NCBI RefSeq assembly: GCF_000739085.1
Contig: NZ_CP009110.1
Location: forward strand, 868,001-932,000
Length of the DNA: 64,000 nucleotides
Direction of reading: 5' to 3'
Source: Amycolatopsis methanolica 239
Lineage (GTDB): Bacteria > Actinomycetota > Actinomycetes > Mycobacteriales > Pseudonocardiaceae
The notes below the pieces were generated by a model. The model did no database searches and was not told the DNA's origin. It worked only from the letters and a program-made list of their open reading frames with translations. This document shows, in pieces, positions 34,831 through 43,061 of this stretch. Both the position numbers and the translations under genes were made by a program. The number at the start of each line of letters is the position of its first letter. Position 1 is the stretch's first letter.

Positions 34831-35958
34831 TCAGGCGGCCGGGCGGCTCGCCCCCGCGTAGTCGTCCGTCCGCGTGCGGTACGTCGCGATCTGGATGGCC
34901 ATGCCCTGCGTCGGCGCGTTGATCATCAGGCCGTTGCCCAGGTAGAGGCCGACGTGGTGGATGCGCGTCGCCGGGTTGCCGTAGAACACCAGGTCGCCCA
35001 TCTTCGGTTCGGCGACCGCCGGGGTGGACCGGAACTGCATGTCCGCGGTGCGCAGCAGGTTCACGCCCGCCGCGTCGTAGGCGGCCTTCGTCAGCCCGGA
35101 GCAGTCGAACCCGGCCGCGCCCGCATCGGGGCCGTTGCCGCCCCACACGTAGGGCAGGCCGAGCTGGTCGAGGGCGAACCGGGTGGCCCGCACGGACGGC
35201 GCGGACGCCGACGCCGGGTCCAGCGACAGCTGCGCGTACAGCTGGGCGTTGCCGAGCGCCTGCTGGCGGAACAGGTCCGAGTCGCGGTAGTGCTCGATCG
35301 CCTTCCACCAGCCCTGCCCGGACTGCAGGTCGGTGTTCCCGGCGCACAGGGTGCGGCCCGCGGCGACGGACGCGTCGTCGATGTCCTGGATGTCTCCCCG
35401 CGCGCCGGCCCGCTGCCACTCGGCCTGGGTCAGCTGCATCGGGCCGCCGCGCGATTCCGTCGCGGCCTCACCGGCGGCGCCGGTCAGCGGCACCGCGCCC
35501 AGCGCCTTCGTCAGCGTCCCGTCCGCGGCGAGCGATCCGCCGCCGAACCGGCCGTGGTCCGTGCTGGCCTTGCCGATCCCGGCGAGCGTCACCCACGAGA
35601 GGTGGCAGCCCGGGTCCTCCTCGCGCAGCGTCAGTTCGCCCGTCGCGTACCCGATCAGCGCGCGCTCCGGGATGTCCAGCGGTCCGCTCAGCCCGGCCGC
35701 CCACTTCTCCAGCTCGCTGCGGCCCTGCTCCTGGGGCGCTTGCGCCTGCACGGGTGCGTTCGGCTCGAGCACGGTCGGCGCGGACGCGAGCGCCGCGTTG
35801 CCCGACGGCGGCTCGGGTGGCACCACGTCGGCGGCGGCCCGCACCTGTTCCCCCGGCGGCTCGACCAGCAGCCATCCGCAGGTGCCGACGGCGGCGACGA
35901 GGATCAGCGCGATCAGGGCACGCCCGGCGGCGGCCCGCCCCCAGGATCGGAAACGCAT
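34831..35958 (-). CDS. Secreted NlpC/P60 peptidase with degenerate lytic-transglycosylase-like domain
   Basis: 375 residues from ATG 35958: a signal/anchor helix (ALIALILVAAVGTCGWLLV), a Pro/Ala-rich linker, a transglycosylase-like middle (LAGIGKASTDHGRFGGGS, GPMQLTQAEWQ, DIDDASVAAGRTLC) and a C-terminal NlpC/P60 domain. The latter has catalytic Cys in AAGFDCSGLTKAAYDAAG, His in IHHVGLYLG, and is likely a D-glutamyl-mDAP endopeptidase. In the middle domain the residue normally Glu (family form VESDHGR) is replaced (ASTDHGR), so transglycosylase activity is doubtful. Cell-wall remodelling role. Confidence 0.9.
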   Translation of the reverse strand: MRFRSWGRAAAGRALIALILVAAVGTCGWLLVEPPGEQVRAAADVVPPEPPSGNAALASAPTVLEPNAPVQAQAPQEQGRSELEKWAAGLSGPLDIPERALIGYATGELTLREEDPGCHLSWVTLAGIGKASTDHGRFGGGSLAADGTLTKALGAVPLTGAAGEAATESRGGPMQLTQAEWQRAGARGDIQDIDDASVAAGRTLCAGNTDLQSGQGWWKAIEHYRDSDLFRQQALGNAQLYAQLSLDPASASAPSVRATRFALDQLGLPYVWGGNGPDAGAAGFDCSGLTKAAYDAAGVNLLRTADMQFRSTPAVAEPKMGDLVFYGNPATRIHHVGLYLGNGLMINAPTQGMAIQIATYRTRTDDYAGASRPAA

Positions 35959-36057
35959 GGTCACCTCGCCAACACTAAAAGACAACGACCGCCGCGGACA
36001 CAGTGATCCAACGACCGGACCCCCTCGTGCGTGACGGAGGGCGAATAGGCTTCCCAC

Positions 36058-36879
36058 ATGAACGCGATCAACGCCGGGCGGCTGCGCGCCGAACTGCTCG
36101 CCCCGCAGGGTCCGTACGCGGCGCTGGACGTCGTCCCCAGTACCGGTTCCACCAATGCCGACCTGCGGCGGGCGAGCGTCGAGGGCGCGGCGGACCGGAC
36201 CGTGCTGATCGCCGAGGAGCAGACCTCCGGCGTCGGCAGGCGTGCCCGGGTGTGGGCGTCCCCCAAGGGCAGTGGCATCTATCTCAGTGTGCTGCTCCGC
36301 CCGGCGGAGGTCCCGTTCAGCGCACTCGGCTCACTGGCGATCGCGGCCGGGCTCGCGGTGACCGACCTGACCACCGAACTGGGTGTCGACGCCGTCCTCA
36401 AGTGGCCCAACGACGTGCTCGCCGGCCCGGACCGCGGCAAGTGCGCCGGCATCCTGTCCGAGGCCGTCGCCGGGGACGAGCTGGGCGTGGTGCTCGGCAT
36501 CGGGCTCAACGTCCGCCCGCTCGGCCCGGGTGTCGAGCCGGGCGCGGGCGGGCTGCTGCCGACGTCGCTGGCCGAACAGGGCGCCCGCACCACCGACCGC
36601 ACCGACGTCGCCGCGCTGCTGCTGGCCGCGCTCGCCGACCGGGAGGACCGCTGGCGCGCGGCGGGCGGCGACCTCGCGAAGGCCGCCCTGCTGGACGACT
36701 ACCGGGCCCGTTGCGAGACCCTCGGTCAGGAGGTGCGGGTGCTGCTGCCGGGCGACCACGCGATCCTCGGCACGGCCGAAGACGTGGACGGCGCGGGCCA
36801 GCTGGAAGTGCGTGGCCAGAACGGCAAGCGGCACACCGTGTTCGCCGGAGACGTCGTGCACCTGCGCCCGGTACGGTGA
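36058..36879 (+). CDS. birA: Biotin--[acetyl-CoA-carboxylase] ligase
   Basis: 273-residue monofunctional biotin protein ligase without a DNA-binding domain. Motifs: STNADLRRA, adenylate loop EEQTSGVGRRARVWASPKGSGIYLS (G-x-G-R-x-x-R-x-W type) and the catalytic KWPNDVL, then GILSEAV and GIGLNVR. It attaches biotin to the EAMKMEN lysine of AccA3. ATG 36058 begins the conserved N-terminus; GAATAGGCT just upstream may be a -10 giving a short leader. In M. tuberculosis it adjoins accD5. Confidence 0.95.
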   Translation: MNAINAGRLRAELLAPQGPYAALDVVPSTGSTNADLRRASVEGAADRTVLIAEEQTSGVGRRARVWASPKGSGIYLSVLLRPAEVPFSALGSLAIAAGLAVTDLTTELGVDAVLKWPNDVLAGPDRGKCAGILSEAVAGDELGVVLGIGLNVRPLGPGVEPGAGGLLPTSLAEQGARTTDRTDVAALLLAALADREDRWRAAGGDLAKAALLDDYRARCETLGQEVRVLLPGDHAILGTAEDVDGAGQLEVRGQNGKRHTVFAGDVVHLRPVR

Positions 36880-36902
36880 AGCGGTCGCGAGAGGAGTTCG
36901 CA

Positions 36903-37448
36903 GTGGCCTACCCCGACGATCTGCTCAGCGAGAACGAGCAGGTCATAGTGCATAGCCATCCGCACGCGAAGATGCTGATCTGGCCGGTGATCGGTTTTCT
37001 CGTGACGCTGGGGCTGGGCATCTGGCTCGTCACGCTCGCCGGCGACGCGCCCGCGCCGTGGAACGACGTGGCCCGCATCGCGATCGCCGTGGTCGCGGTG
37101 GTGCTGATCGTCTGGTTCTTCCTGGTGCCACTGGTCCGCTGGCGCACGACCCACTTCATCGTCACGACCGACCGCCTCATCGTCCGCGAGGGCGTGATCA
37201 AGCGCACCGGCATCGACATCCCGCTGGGCCGGATCAGCAGCGTGCAGTTCGAGCACGGCATCGTGGACCGCCTCTTCGGCTGCGGGACGCTGGTGATCGA
37301 GTCCGCTTCGGACGAGCCGCTGCGCTTCGAGGACATCCCGCGCGTCGAACGGGTGCACACGATGATCTACCGCCAGGTCAACGACAACCCGTACGACGAC
37401 TTCCCCGGCGAGCAGGGACCGCAACCCCGTGGCCGCGGCGTCCGGTGA
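36903..37448 (+). CDS. PH-domain (DUF304/YdbS-like) membrane protein
   Basis: 181 residues with two adjacent transmembrane helices (LIWPVIGFLVTLGLGIWLVTL and IAIAVVAVVLIVWFFLV) followed by a bacterial PH-like domain: TTHFIVTTDRLIVREGVIKRTGIDIPLGRISSVQFEHG, FGCGTLVIESASDEPLRFEDIPRVE. Function unknown. GTG 36903 with AGAGGAG upstream, 23 bp after birA. Corresponds in position to Rv3278c. Confidence 0.9.
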   Translation: MAYPDDLLSENEQVIVHSHPHAKMLIWPVIGFLVTLGLGIWLVTLAGDAPAPWNDVARIAIAVVAVVLIVWFFLVPLVRWRTTHFIVTTDRLIVREGVIKRTGIDIPLGRISSVQFEHGIVDRLFGCGTLVIESASDEPLRFEDIPRVERVHTMIYRQVNDNPYDDFPGEQGPQPRGRGVR

Positions 37449-38028
37449 TCTCACCCGATCCGGCGACCTGCGGATCACGGAGCTGACCCCGGGTGACTGG
37501 CCGCTGTTCGAGCGGCTGCTCGGCCCCGGCGGGCTGCAGGGCGGCTGCTGGTGCGCCTGGTACCGGATGACCAGCAGGCAGTACCGCGAGACCGGTCCCG
37601 AGGAGCGCAAGGCGCACGTGCGTGACGAGGTGCGGGCCGGGAAACCGTTGGGGCTGCTGGGGATCCTCGACGGTGAACCGGTCGCCTGGGTCGCGGTCTC
37701 GCCCCGGCTGGACAACCCGCGCCTGGCCGCCTCCCGGGTCGCCGCGCTGCCGGACGACGATCCCACGGACGTGTGGTCGGTGACGTGCTTCTACGTGCAC
37801 CGCCGCGCCCGCGGGCGGGGCATCGCCGCGGCGATGGTGCGCGCCGCGACCCGGCACGCGTTCGACCGCGGGGCCCGCGTCGTCGAGGGATATCCGGTCG
37901 ACGCCAGGAAAAAGCGGCCGGCGGGCGAGCTCTACCACGGCACGATCGAGATGTTCTCCGCGGCTGGTTTCGATTTGACCGCACGGCGCGACACGGTTCG
38001 GGCACTCATGCGTATTTCCGCTCGATGA
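37429..38028 (+). CDS. GNAT family N-acetyltransferase
   Basis: 199 residues overlapping the PH gene by 20 bp. Conserved GGCWCAWYRM near the N-terminus and the acetyl-CoA P-loop VHRRARGRGIAAAMVRAAT are characteristic of a widespread GNAT subgroup. EGYPVDARKKRPAGELYHGTIEMFSAAGF forms the C-terminal half. Acceptor substrate unknown. Start GTG 37429. Confidence 0.9.
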   Translation: MAAASGDLTRSGDLRITELTPGDWPLFERLLGPGGLQGGCWCAWYRMTSRQYRETGPEERKAHVRDEVRAGKPLGLLGILDGEPVAWVAVSPRLDNPRLAASRVAALPDDDPTDVWSVTCFYVHRRARGRGIAAAMVRAATRHAFDRGARVVEGYPVDARKKRPAGELYHGTIEMFSAAGFDLTARRDTVRALMRISAR

Positions 38029-38113
38029 GGCAACCTGATGCCGAGGGGGAACCGGAGCGCGCCGCCGCGCGTCCGAGTCCGAGCCGACTGCTGTACTCGC
38101 GAGGAGGGGTGCC

Positions 38114-38539
38114 GTGACCGAGCATCGGGCGCAGGTGGAGGAACTGCTCGCCGACTACCGTCGCAGCCGGGAGAACCTCGCTTCGGCGCAGCGCGATCTG
38201 GCGGCCGTCACCGCCTCGGCCACCGACGCGGACGGGCTGATCACGGCGACTGTCGGTCCGCGCGGCACGCTGACTTCCCTGACCGTCGCCGACGGCGCGT
38301 ATTGGCGGTACCGGCCGAACGAGCTGGCGCAGCAGATCGTGCGGGTCACCGCCGAAGCCACCGTGCGGGCGCTCGCGCGGGCCGGTGAGGTGCTTGCGCC
38401 CGTGCTGCCTGCGGGCACCGACCCGCAGGCGCTGCTCCTCGGCACCGGCGACCTCGACGCGACCGAGATCGCGCCGGCGAAACCCCGTCCAGCCCCGGAC
38501 GAGGAGAGCCTCGAGGACCACCGCTGGATGACCCGATGA
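38114..38539 (+). CDS. YbaB/EbfC-like protein of the type VII/TNT locus
   Basis: 141 residues. YbaB-fold pattern: a helix (QVEELLADYRRSRENLASAQRDLAAV), two strands (ATDADGLITATVGPRGTLTSLTVADGAYW) and a C-terminal helix (QQIVRVTAEATVRALARAGEVL). Short versions of this fold regularly precede WXG100-like genes in actinomycete secretion-type loci. GTG 38114 with GAGGAGGGG site. It overlaps the next gene by 4 bp. Confidence 0.85.
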   Translation: MTEHRAQVEELLADYRRSRENLASAQRDLAAVTASATDADGLITATVGPRGTLTSLTVADGAYWRYRPNELAQQIVRVTAEATVRALARAGEVLAPVLPAGTDPQALLLGTGDLDATEIAPAKPRPAPDEESLEDHRWMTR

Positions 38540-38856
38540 GCGCCGGTTTCGAGGCCGACGCGGACCGGCTCGCGGTCTCCTCCGGCGACTTCGGCAACCT
38601 CGCGGAGCGCGCGGCGGCGGTTGCGGAGCGGCTGGAGCGCGCCCTCGACGGCGCGCACGGGGCGTGGGGCGACGGCCCGGTCGGGCAGGCGATCGCGGCG
38701 TCGCACGTGCCGCCCGCCGAGGAGACCCTGGCCGGGCTGCGGAGCCTGTCCGGGCGGCTGACGGCGTTCGGGCAGACCGTCGGCGCGGCCGCCGGGCGAT
38801 ATCACGGGTCCGAAGAGGACGCGCAGCAGGCGATCATCGACACGGCACAGGGGTAG
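38536..38856 (+). CDS. WXG100/EspC-like small protein
   Basis: 106 residues, helical hairpin type: GFEADADRLAVSSGDFGNLAERAAAVAERL, a turn containing AWGDGPVG in place of WxG, then EETLAGLRSLSGRLTAFGQTVGAAAGRYHGSEEDAQQAI. Such proteins are substrates or chaperone-like partners of ESX/type VII secretion. ATG 38536 overlaps the YbaB-like stop; it is 3 bp from the toxin gene, so probably a delivery partner (inference). Confidence 0.82.
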   Translation: MSAGFEADADRLAVSSGDFGNLAERAAAVAERLERALDGAHGAWGDGPVGQAIAASHVPPAEETLAGLRSLSGRLTAFGQTVGAAAGRYHGSEEDAQQAIIDTAQG

Positions 38857-38859
38857 CGC

Positions 38860-40677
38860 ATGGGCATCGAGCTGCCGCGGGAACTCGCCGCCCTTGCCGC
38901 GGAAACCGGGCTGTCCTGGCCGGACGCGGACGAGGACAGGTTGCGTGAGCAGGCGTCCGCCTGGCGCGACGCACACCGCGACCTGACCGCGCTCGCCGCG
39001 GAGGCCGACCAGCAGGCGGGCACCGCGGTCGCCGCGCTGTCCCGGGACGCGGGCGAGGCGGCCGGGCAGGCGTGGTCGGCGTTCGTCGACCCGGAGAACG
39101 GGCACCTCACCGTCGCCGCGCGTGGCGCCGCCGAAGCCGCCGACCGGCTGGAGAACGCGGCCGAGCAGGTCGGCGCAGCGAAGGTCGAACTGGTGCGGCA
39201 GCTCGTCGAGGCCGCGAAGAACCGGGACGCGAGCCTCGCCGCCGCGGAGAACGGCCACCCGACTGCGATCCTCGGCGTCGAGCCGATCCTGCGCGGCACC
39301 GCGGCGAACCTGGCGGTCGTGACGCACGGCCTCGCCGCGACGCTCGGGCCGGCGCCGGTCGGCTCGCTGGTCACCCCGCTCGTCGAGCCGAACCCGGGCG
39401 CGCGCACGCCGGACGGCCAGGGCGCCCTGCTCGGGGTGGTCACCGGGCTGGCGCCGGAACTGGTGGCGCCGGCCGTCACGCCGTCGCCCGCGGTGCTCGG
39501 CAGCGCGCCGCCGGCTGTGCCGTCGGTGCCGTCTGCGGTGGCCTCGGCCGTGCTGACGCCGCCGGTGGTGCCGCCCGTGGTCCCCGAACCGGCCTTCGCC
39601 GACACCGACACCGGCCCGATCCAGCTGCCGGACCCGCCGACCCCGCCGTCGCTGCCGCAGTACGAAGGGCTGCTGGACTCCGGGGGCTTCGACGAGGTGC
39701 CGACGCCGTCGACCGGGCTGCCGAACGCGACCGCCGCCGCGGGGTACTCCGACACCGCTGTGCCGCCGGTCGGAATGCCGGGCATGCCGGGGCTGCCGGG
39801 CGCGCCGGCTCCGGCCGCGCCCGCTCCGGCCGCCGGGTACGCGCCGGCGGCTCCCGCGGCCGGGTACGCAGCCCCCTTCGCCCCGCAGGCACCAGCCGCG
39901 CCACAAGCGCCGGTCGCGCCGGGTCCGCGTCAGCCGTACCCGGAGCCCGCCCCGCGCGCGCCGGAGCCGCCGCCGATGGGCGCGCCGCGGCAGGAACGGG
40001 AAACGATCGTCGCGTTGTTCCGGGTCCACATGTTCCCGATCGGCCACCTGCCCGTCGCCACCGACAAGCCGGCGCGGCAGCTGCCCGCGCCGCCGTGCGA
40101 GGTCGACTACGCGCCGGGCCTGCGGTTCCCGCCGCACGACCACCCGCGCTCCGACCTGATCAGGACCGACGACGCGCTGGTGAAGGTCCAGGCCGGGTAC
40201 GGCCGCCGTCCCTCGCCCGCCGGCACGCCCCCGGCCGGGGTGCTCGCCGGGTACGACCCGCTGGGCGGTCTGCACGAACGCGACTGGGACCGCCGCTTCC
40301 TGGCCGGGAAACGCCGTGAGGTGCCGGAGTACGCGTGGCCGCCGGGCGAGCTGTACCCCGAGGGCGGGACAGCCGAGGGCGAGCCGGAGGTGCTGGCCGA
40401 GGGCGTGGTGCTGGACCGGTTCGGCGACCCGCGTGGCCGGGTGTTCGCGCCGGACGGCACCCCGTTCGCGCGCCGGTCGCTGCCGCCGCCGGTGCGCGAC
40501 GCCGGCTACCGGCGGTACCGCGTGCTGCGGGACATGCCGGTGTGGCGCGCGGTGTCGGCGCCGTGGTTCGGGCAGCCGGGCGGCGGCGAGCGGTACCGGG
40601 CGGTCTATTCGGCCGACGAGCTGGTCACCCTGGGATATCTGGCGGACATCACGTTCGAGGAGGGCGCTGCGCAGTGA
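38860..40677 (+). CDS. TNT-domain polymorphic toxin (NAD+ glycohydrolase type)
   Basis: 605 residues. Residues 1-170 are helical and WXG-like (AWRDAHRDLTALAAEADQQAG, QAWSAFVDPENG); 175-400 is a Pro/Ala-rich linker with collagen-like GMPGMPGLPGAPAP; about 480-600 is a TNT domain: EYAWPPGELYPEGG, LDRFGDPRGRVFAPDGTPFARRSLPP, VWRAVSAPWFGQPGGGERY. Arg520, Arg538/539 and Gln572 fit TNT active-site positions of M. tuberculosis CpnT, which degrades NAD+. Export by a type VII-like system is inferred from the N-terminus and neighbours. The next gene is a probable immunity protein. Confidence 0.88.
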   Translation: MGIELPRELAALAAETGLSWPDADEDRLREQASAWRDAHRDLTALAAEADQQAGTAVAALSRDAGEAAGQAWSAFVDPENGHLTVAARGAAEAADRLENAAEQVGAAKVELVRQLVEAAKNRDASLAAAENGHPTAILGVEPILRGTAANLAVVTHGLAATLGPAPVGSLVTPLVEPNPGARTPDGQGALLGVVTGLAPELVAPAVTPSPAVLGSAPPAVPSVPSAVASAVLTPPVVPPVVPEPAFADTDTGPIQLPDPPTPPSLPQYEGLLDSGGFDEVPTPSTGLPNATAAAGYSDTAVPPVGMPGMPGLPGAPAPAAPAPAAGYAPAAPAAGYAAPFAPQAPAAPQAPVAPGPRQPYPEPAPRAPEPPPMGAPRQERETIVALFRVHMFPIGHLPVATDKPARQLPAPPCEVDYAPGLRFPPHDHPRSDLIRTDDALVKVQAGYGRRPSPAGTPPAGVLAGYDPLGGLHERDWDRRFLAGKRREVPEYAWPPGELYPEGGTAEGEPEVLAEGVVLDRFGDPRGRVFAPDGTPFARRSLPPPVRDAGYRRYRVLRDMPVWRAVSAPWFGQPGGGERYRAVYSADELVTLGYLADITFEEGAAQ

Positions 40678-40952
40678 ACGTCGAGTCGATCGTGCGGTGG
40701 CTGGCGGCCATCGGGGTGCCCGGCGAGGTGATCTCGATCGGCAAGGAGGCCGACAACGCGTGGTGCCTGCTGCGGGTCGAGGAGTCCGAAGAGGGCGGCC
40801 CGGTGTGGGAGGTGTTCTGGCGCGAGCAGGGCAACCGCTACGACTGGGCCCGGTTCACCAACGAGCAGGTCGCGTGCCACTACCTGTTCGGCAGGCTGGC
40901 GTGGTCGCAGGTCGCCCGCGGCGCGGTGGGGTTGCTGCCCGCGCCGGCTTAA
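40674..40952 (+). CDS. Probable immunity protein for the TNT toxin (IFT-like)
   Basis: 92 residues starting GTG 40674, overlapping the toxin stop by 4 bp. MNVESIVRWLAAIGVPGEVISIGKEADNAWCLL, then VWEVFWREQGNRYDWARFTNEQVACHYLFGRLAW. Position and small acidic character match M. tuberculosis IFT, the antitoxin that blocks CpnT-TNT. The strong 'EVFWxExGNRYDWARFTNExVACxYLFGRL' type core is common next to TNT genes (from memory). It would protect the producer's cytoplasmic NAD+. Confidence 0.8.
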   Translation: MNVESIVRWLAAIGVPGEVISIGKEADNAWCLLRVEESEEGGPVWEVFWREQGNRYDWARFTNEQVACHYLFGRLAWSQVARGAVGLLPAPA

Positions 40953-41020
40953 GGCGGGCTGACGGCACCGTTAAGGAATTCGCGCTGGTGCTCGCGGGCT
41001 CCCGCGGTGATGCTCGACGC

Positions 41021-41554
41021 ATGATCACCCCCGACACCAAGGACTGGACCTGGGTGCTGCGCGCGCCGTGCCCGGAATGCGGTTTCGACGCCGCGACGTT
41101 CGCGCGCGAAGACGTGCCGGCGATGCTGCGCGCGAACGCCGGCGCCTGGCGTGACGCGCTGGGCCGGCCGGACGCGCGGGAGCGGCCCGCGCCGGACAAG
41201 TGGTCCGCCTTGGAGTACGGCTGCCACGTGCGGGACGTGTGCCGGATCTACCTGGAGCGCCTGCGGCTGATCCGGACGCAGGACGCCCCGCTGTTCCCGA
41301 ACTGGGACCAGGACGCGACGGCGGTCGAGGACCGGTACGACACCCAGGACCCGCAGGCGGTGGAGGACGAACTGATCGCGGCGGCGGACCGGCTGGCCAC
41401 GGCGCTCGCCGAGGTGACCGGCGCGGAGTGGGACCGGACCGGCACCCGCAGCGACGGCGCCCACTTCACGATCGACACCTTCGCGCGCTACTTCATCCAC
41501 GACTCGCTGCACCACCTCTGGGACGTGACCGGCGAGCGCTACCGCCGCAGGTAG
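41021..41554 (+). CDS. DinB-like (DUF664/YfiT-type) protein
   Basis: 177-residue four-helix-bundle protein, metal-dependent DinB superfamily. Histidine ligands likely in LEYGCHVRDVCRIYLERL and FIHDSLHHLWDV. Related actinobacterial proteins are mycothiol-dependent maleylpyruvate isomerase-like or of unknown role. ATG 41021. Its 3' end overlaps the convergent hisN by 16 bp. Confidence 0.88.
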   Translation: MITPDTKDWTWVLRAPCPECGFDAATFAREDVPAMLRANAGAWRDALGRPDARERPAPDKWSALEYGCHVRDVCRIYLERLRLIRTQDAPLFPNWDQDATAVEDRYDTQDPQAVEDELIAAADRLATALAEVTGAEWDRTGTRSDGAHFTIDTFARYFIHDSLHHLWDVTGERYRRR

Positions 41555-42321
41555 CCGAGCGCCTCGTCGTGCAGGTGCCCGTTCGACGACAGCGCCGAGC
41601 CGCCGTCGAAGCGCTCCGCGCCGCTCAGGTCGGAGAACCGGCCGCCTGCCTCGGTGAGCAGGATCTGCATCGGCGCGACGTCCCACGGGTTGACGATCGG
41701 CTCGGCCGCCAGGTCGATCGCGCCCTCGGCGACCAGGCAGTGGTGCCAGAAGTCGCCGAACGCGCGGCTTTCCCAGCAGGCGTCGACGAGGCCCAGGTAC
41801 GCCTCGCGCGAGTGGTATTCGGTCCACGAGCCGAGGTCCGTCGTGGACAGATAGGCGTCGGACAGCGCGGACACCGCCGACACCGAGATCCGGCGCTCAC
41901 CGGCCGGGTCGCTCATCCACGCGCCCTCGCCCGCCGCGGCCCACCAGCGGCGGCCCAGCAGCGGCGCGCTGACCATGCCGACCACCGGCCGCCCGTCCTC
42001 GACCAGCGCGATCAACGTCGCCCACACCGGGCCGCCGCGCAGGAAGTTCTTCGTCCCGTCGATCGGGTCCAGCACCCACGCGCGCCCCGACTCCCAGGCC
42101 GTGCCGCCGCGCTCCTCGCCCGCCACGGAGTCGTCCGGGCGCTCGGCGGCGAGCACCTCGCGCACGGCGTCCTCGACCGCGGTGTCCGCGTCGGTGACCG
42201 GCGTGCGGTCCGGCTTGCTGCTGACCTTCAGGTCGCGGGCGCGGAACCGGGCCGTGGTGATCGAGTCCGCCGCGTCCGCGAGCTTCCCCGCCAGGATGAG
42301 ATCGTCCGAGTAGCTCGCCAC
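41539..42321 (-). CDS. hisN: Histidinol-phosphatase, inositol monophosphatase family
   Basis: 260 residues. Metal-binding motifs: GEERGGTAWESGRAWVLDPIDGTKNF (E...DPIDGT) and the C-terminal NPWDVAPMQILLTEAGGRFSD. The substitution pattern, with FLRGGPVWATLIAL, resembles actinobacterial HisN (M. tuberculosis Rv3137), which hydrolyses histidinol phosphate in histidine synthesis; inositol-phosphatase activity cannot be excluded. GTG 42321. Confidence 0.88.
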   Translation of the reverse strand: MASYSDDLILAGKLADAADSITTARFRARDLKVSSKPDRTPVTDADTAVEDAVREVLAAERPDDSVAGEERGGTAWESGRAWVLDPIDGTKNFLRGGPVWATLIALVEDGRPVVGMVSAPLLGRRWWAAAGEGAWMSDPAGERRISVSAVSALSDAYLSTTDLGSWTEYHSREAYLGLVDACWESRAFGDFWHHCLVAEGAIDLAAEPIVNPWDVAPMQILLTEAGGRFSDLSGAERFDGGSALSSNGHLHDEALGYLRR

Positions 42322-42362
42322 GCCACGATGTTTTCACGGGGCGCGGTCGTAGAGTTGGCCAG

Positions 42363-43061
42363 GTGAGCATGGTGTTGCTGGCCGAGGACGACCCGGCGAT
42401 CGCGGACCCGCTGTCGCGGGCGCTCGAACGGGAGGGCTACGACGTCGAAGTGGTGGGGGACGGCCCCGCGGTGCTCGACACCACCCAGGCCAAGCGGGTC
42501 GACCTGCTCGTGCTCGACCTCGGTCTGCCCGGCATGGACGGTCTGGAGGTGTGCCGCAGGCTGCGCGCGAACGGCAGCGAGCTGCCGGTGCTGATGCTCA
42601 CGGCCCGCACCGACGAGGTCGACTTCGTGGTCGGCCTCGACGCCGGCGCGGACGACTACGTGGCCAAGCCGTTCCGGCTCGCCGAGCTGCTGGCGCGCAT
42701 CCGCGCCCTGCTGCGTCGCCGGGCCCCCGAGGTGCTCGAAGCCGGCGGGGTGCGGATGGACCTCGGCGCGCGGATGGTTCTCGTGGACGGCCGCGAGGTG
42801 CAGCTGGCGAACAAGGAGTTCGAGCTGCTGCGGGTGCTGATGAGCCACGCCGGCCAGGTGGTGAGCCGCGACGAGATCCTCGCCGAGGTGTGGAACGACC
42901 TGGAGTCCAAGACCTCGAAGACGCTCGACATGCACATGTCGTGGCTGCGCCGGAAGCTGTCGGTGACCAGCGACGGCAAGGGGTCGGTGATCCACCACGG
43001 CGACGGTGAGCGGCGGATCGCGACGGTCCGCGGCGTCGGCTTCCGGTTCAACGCAGACTAG
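42363..43061 (+). CDS. OmpR/PhoB-type response regulator
   Basis: 232 residues. Receiver domain: acidic pair EDD at 8-10, phosphoacceptor Asp in LLVLDLGLPGMDG, Thr in MLTARTDEVDF and Lys in DDYVAKPFR. Winged-helix effector: ANKEFELLRVLMSHAGQVVSRDEILAEVW, then KTLDMHMSWLRRKL and IATVRGVGFRF. GTG 42363. Overlaps the kinase gene by 1 bp, forming a two-component operon. Signal unknown. Confidence 0.95.
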   Translation: MSMVLLAEDDPAIADPLSRALEREGYDVEVVGDGPAVLDTTQAKRVDLLVLDLGLPGMDGLEVCRRLRANGSELPVLMLTARTDEVDFVVGLDAGADDYVAKPFRLAELLARIRALLRRRAPEVLEAGGVRMDLGARMVLVDGREVQLANKEFELLRVLMSHAGQVVSRDEILAEVWNDLESKTSKTLDMHMSWLRRKLSVTSDGKGSVIHHGDGERRIATVRGVGFRFNAD

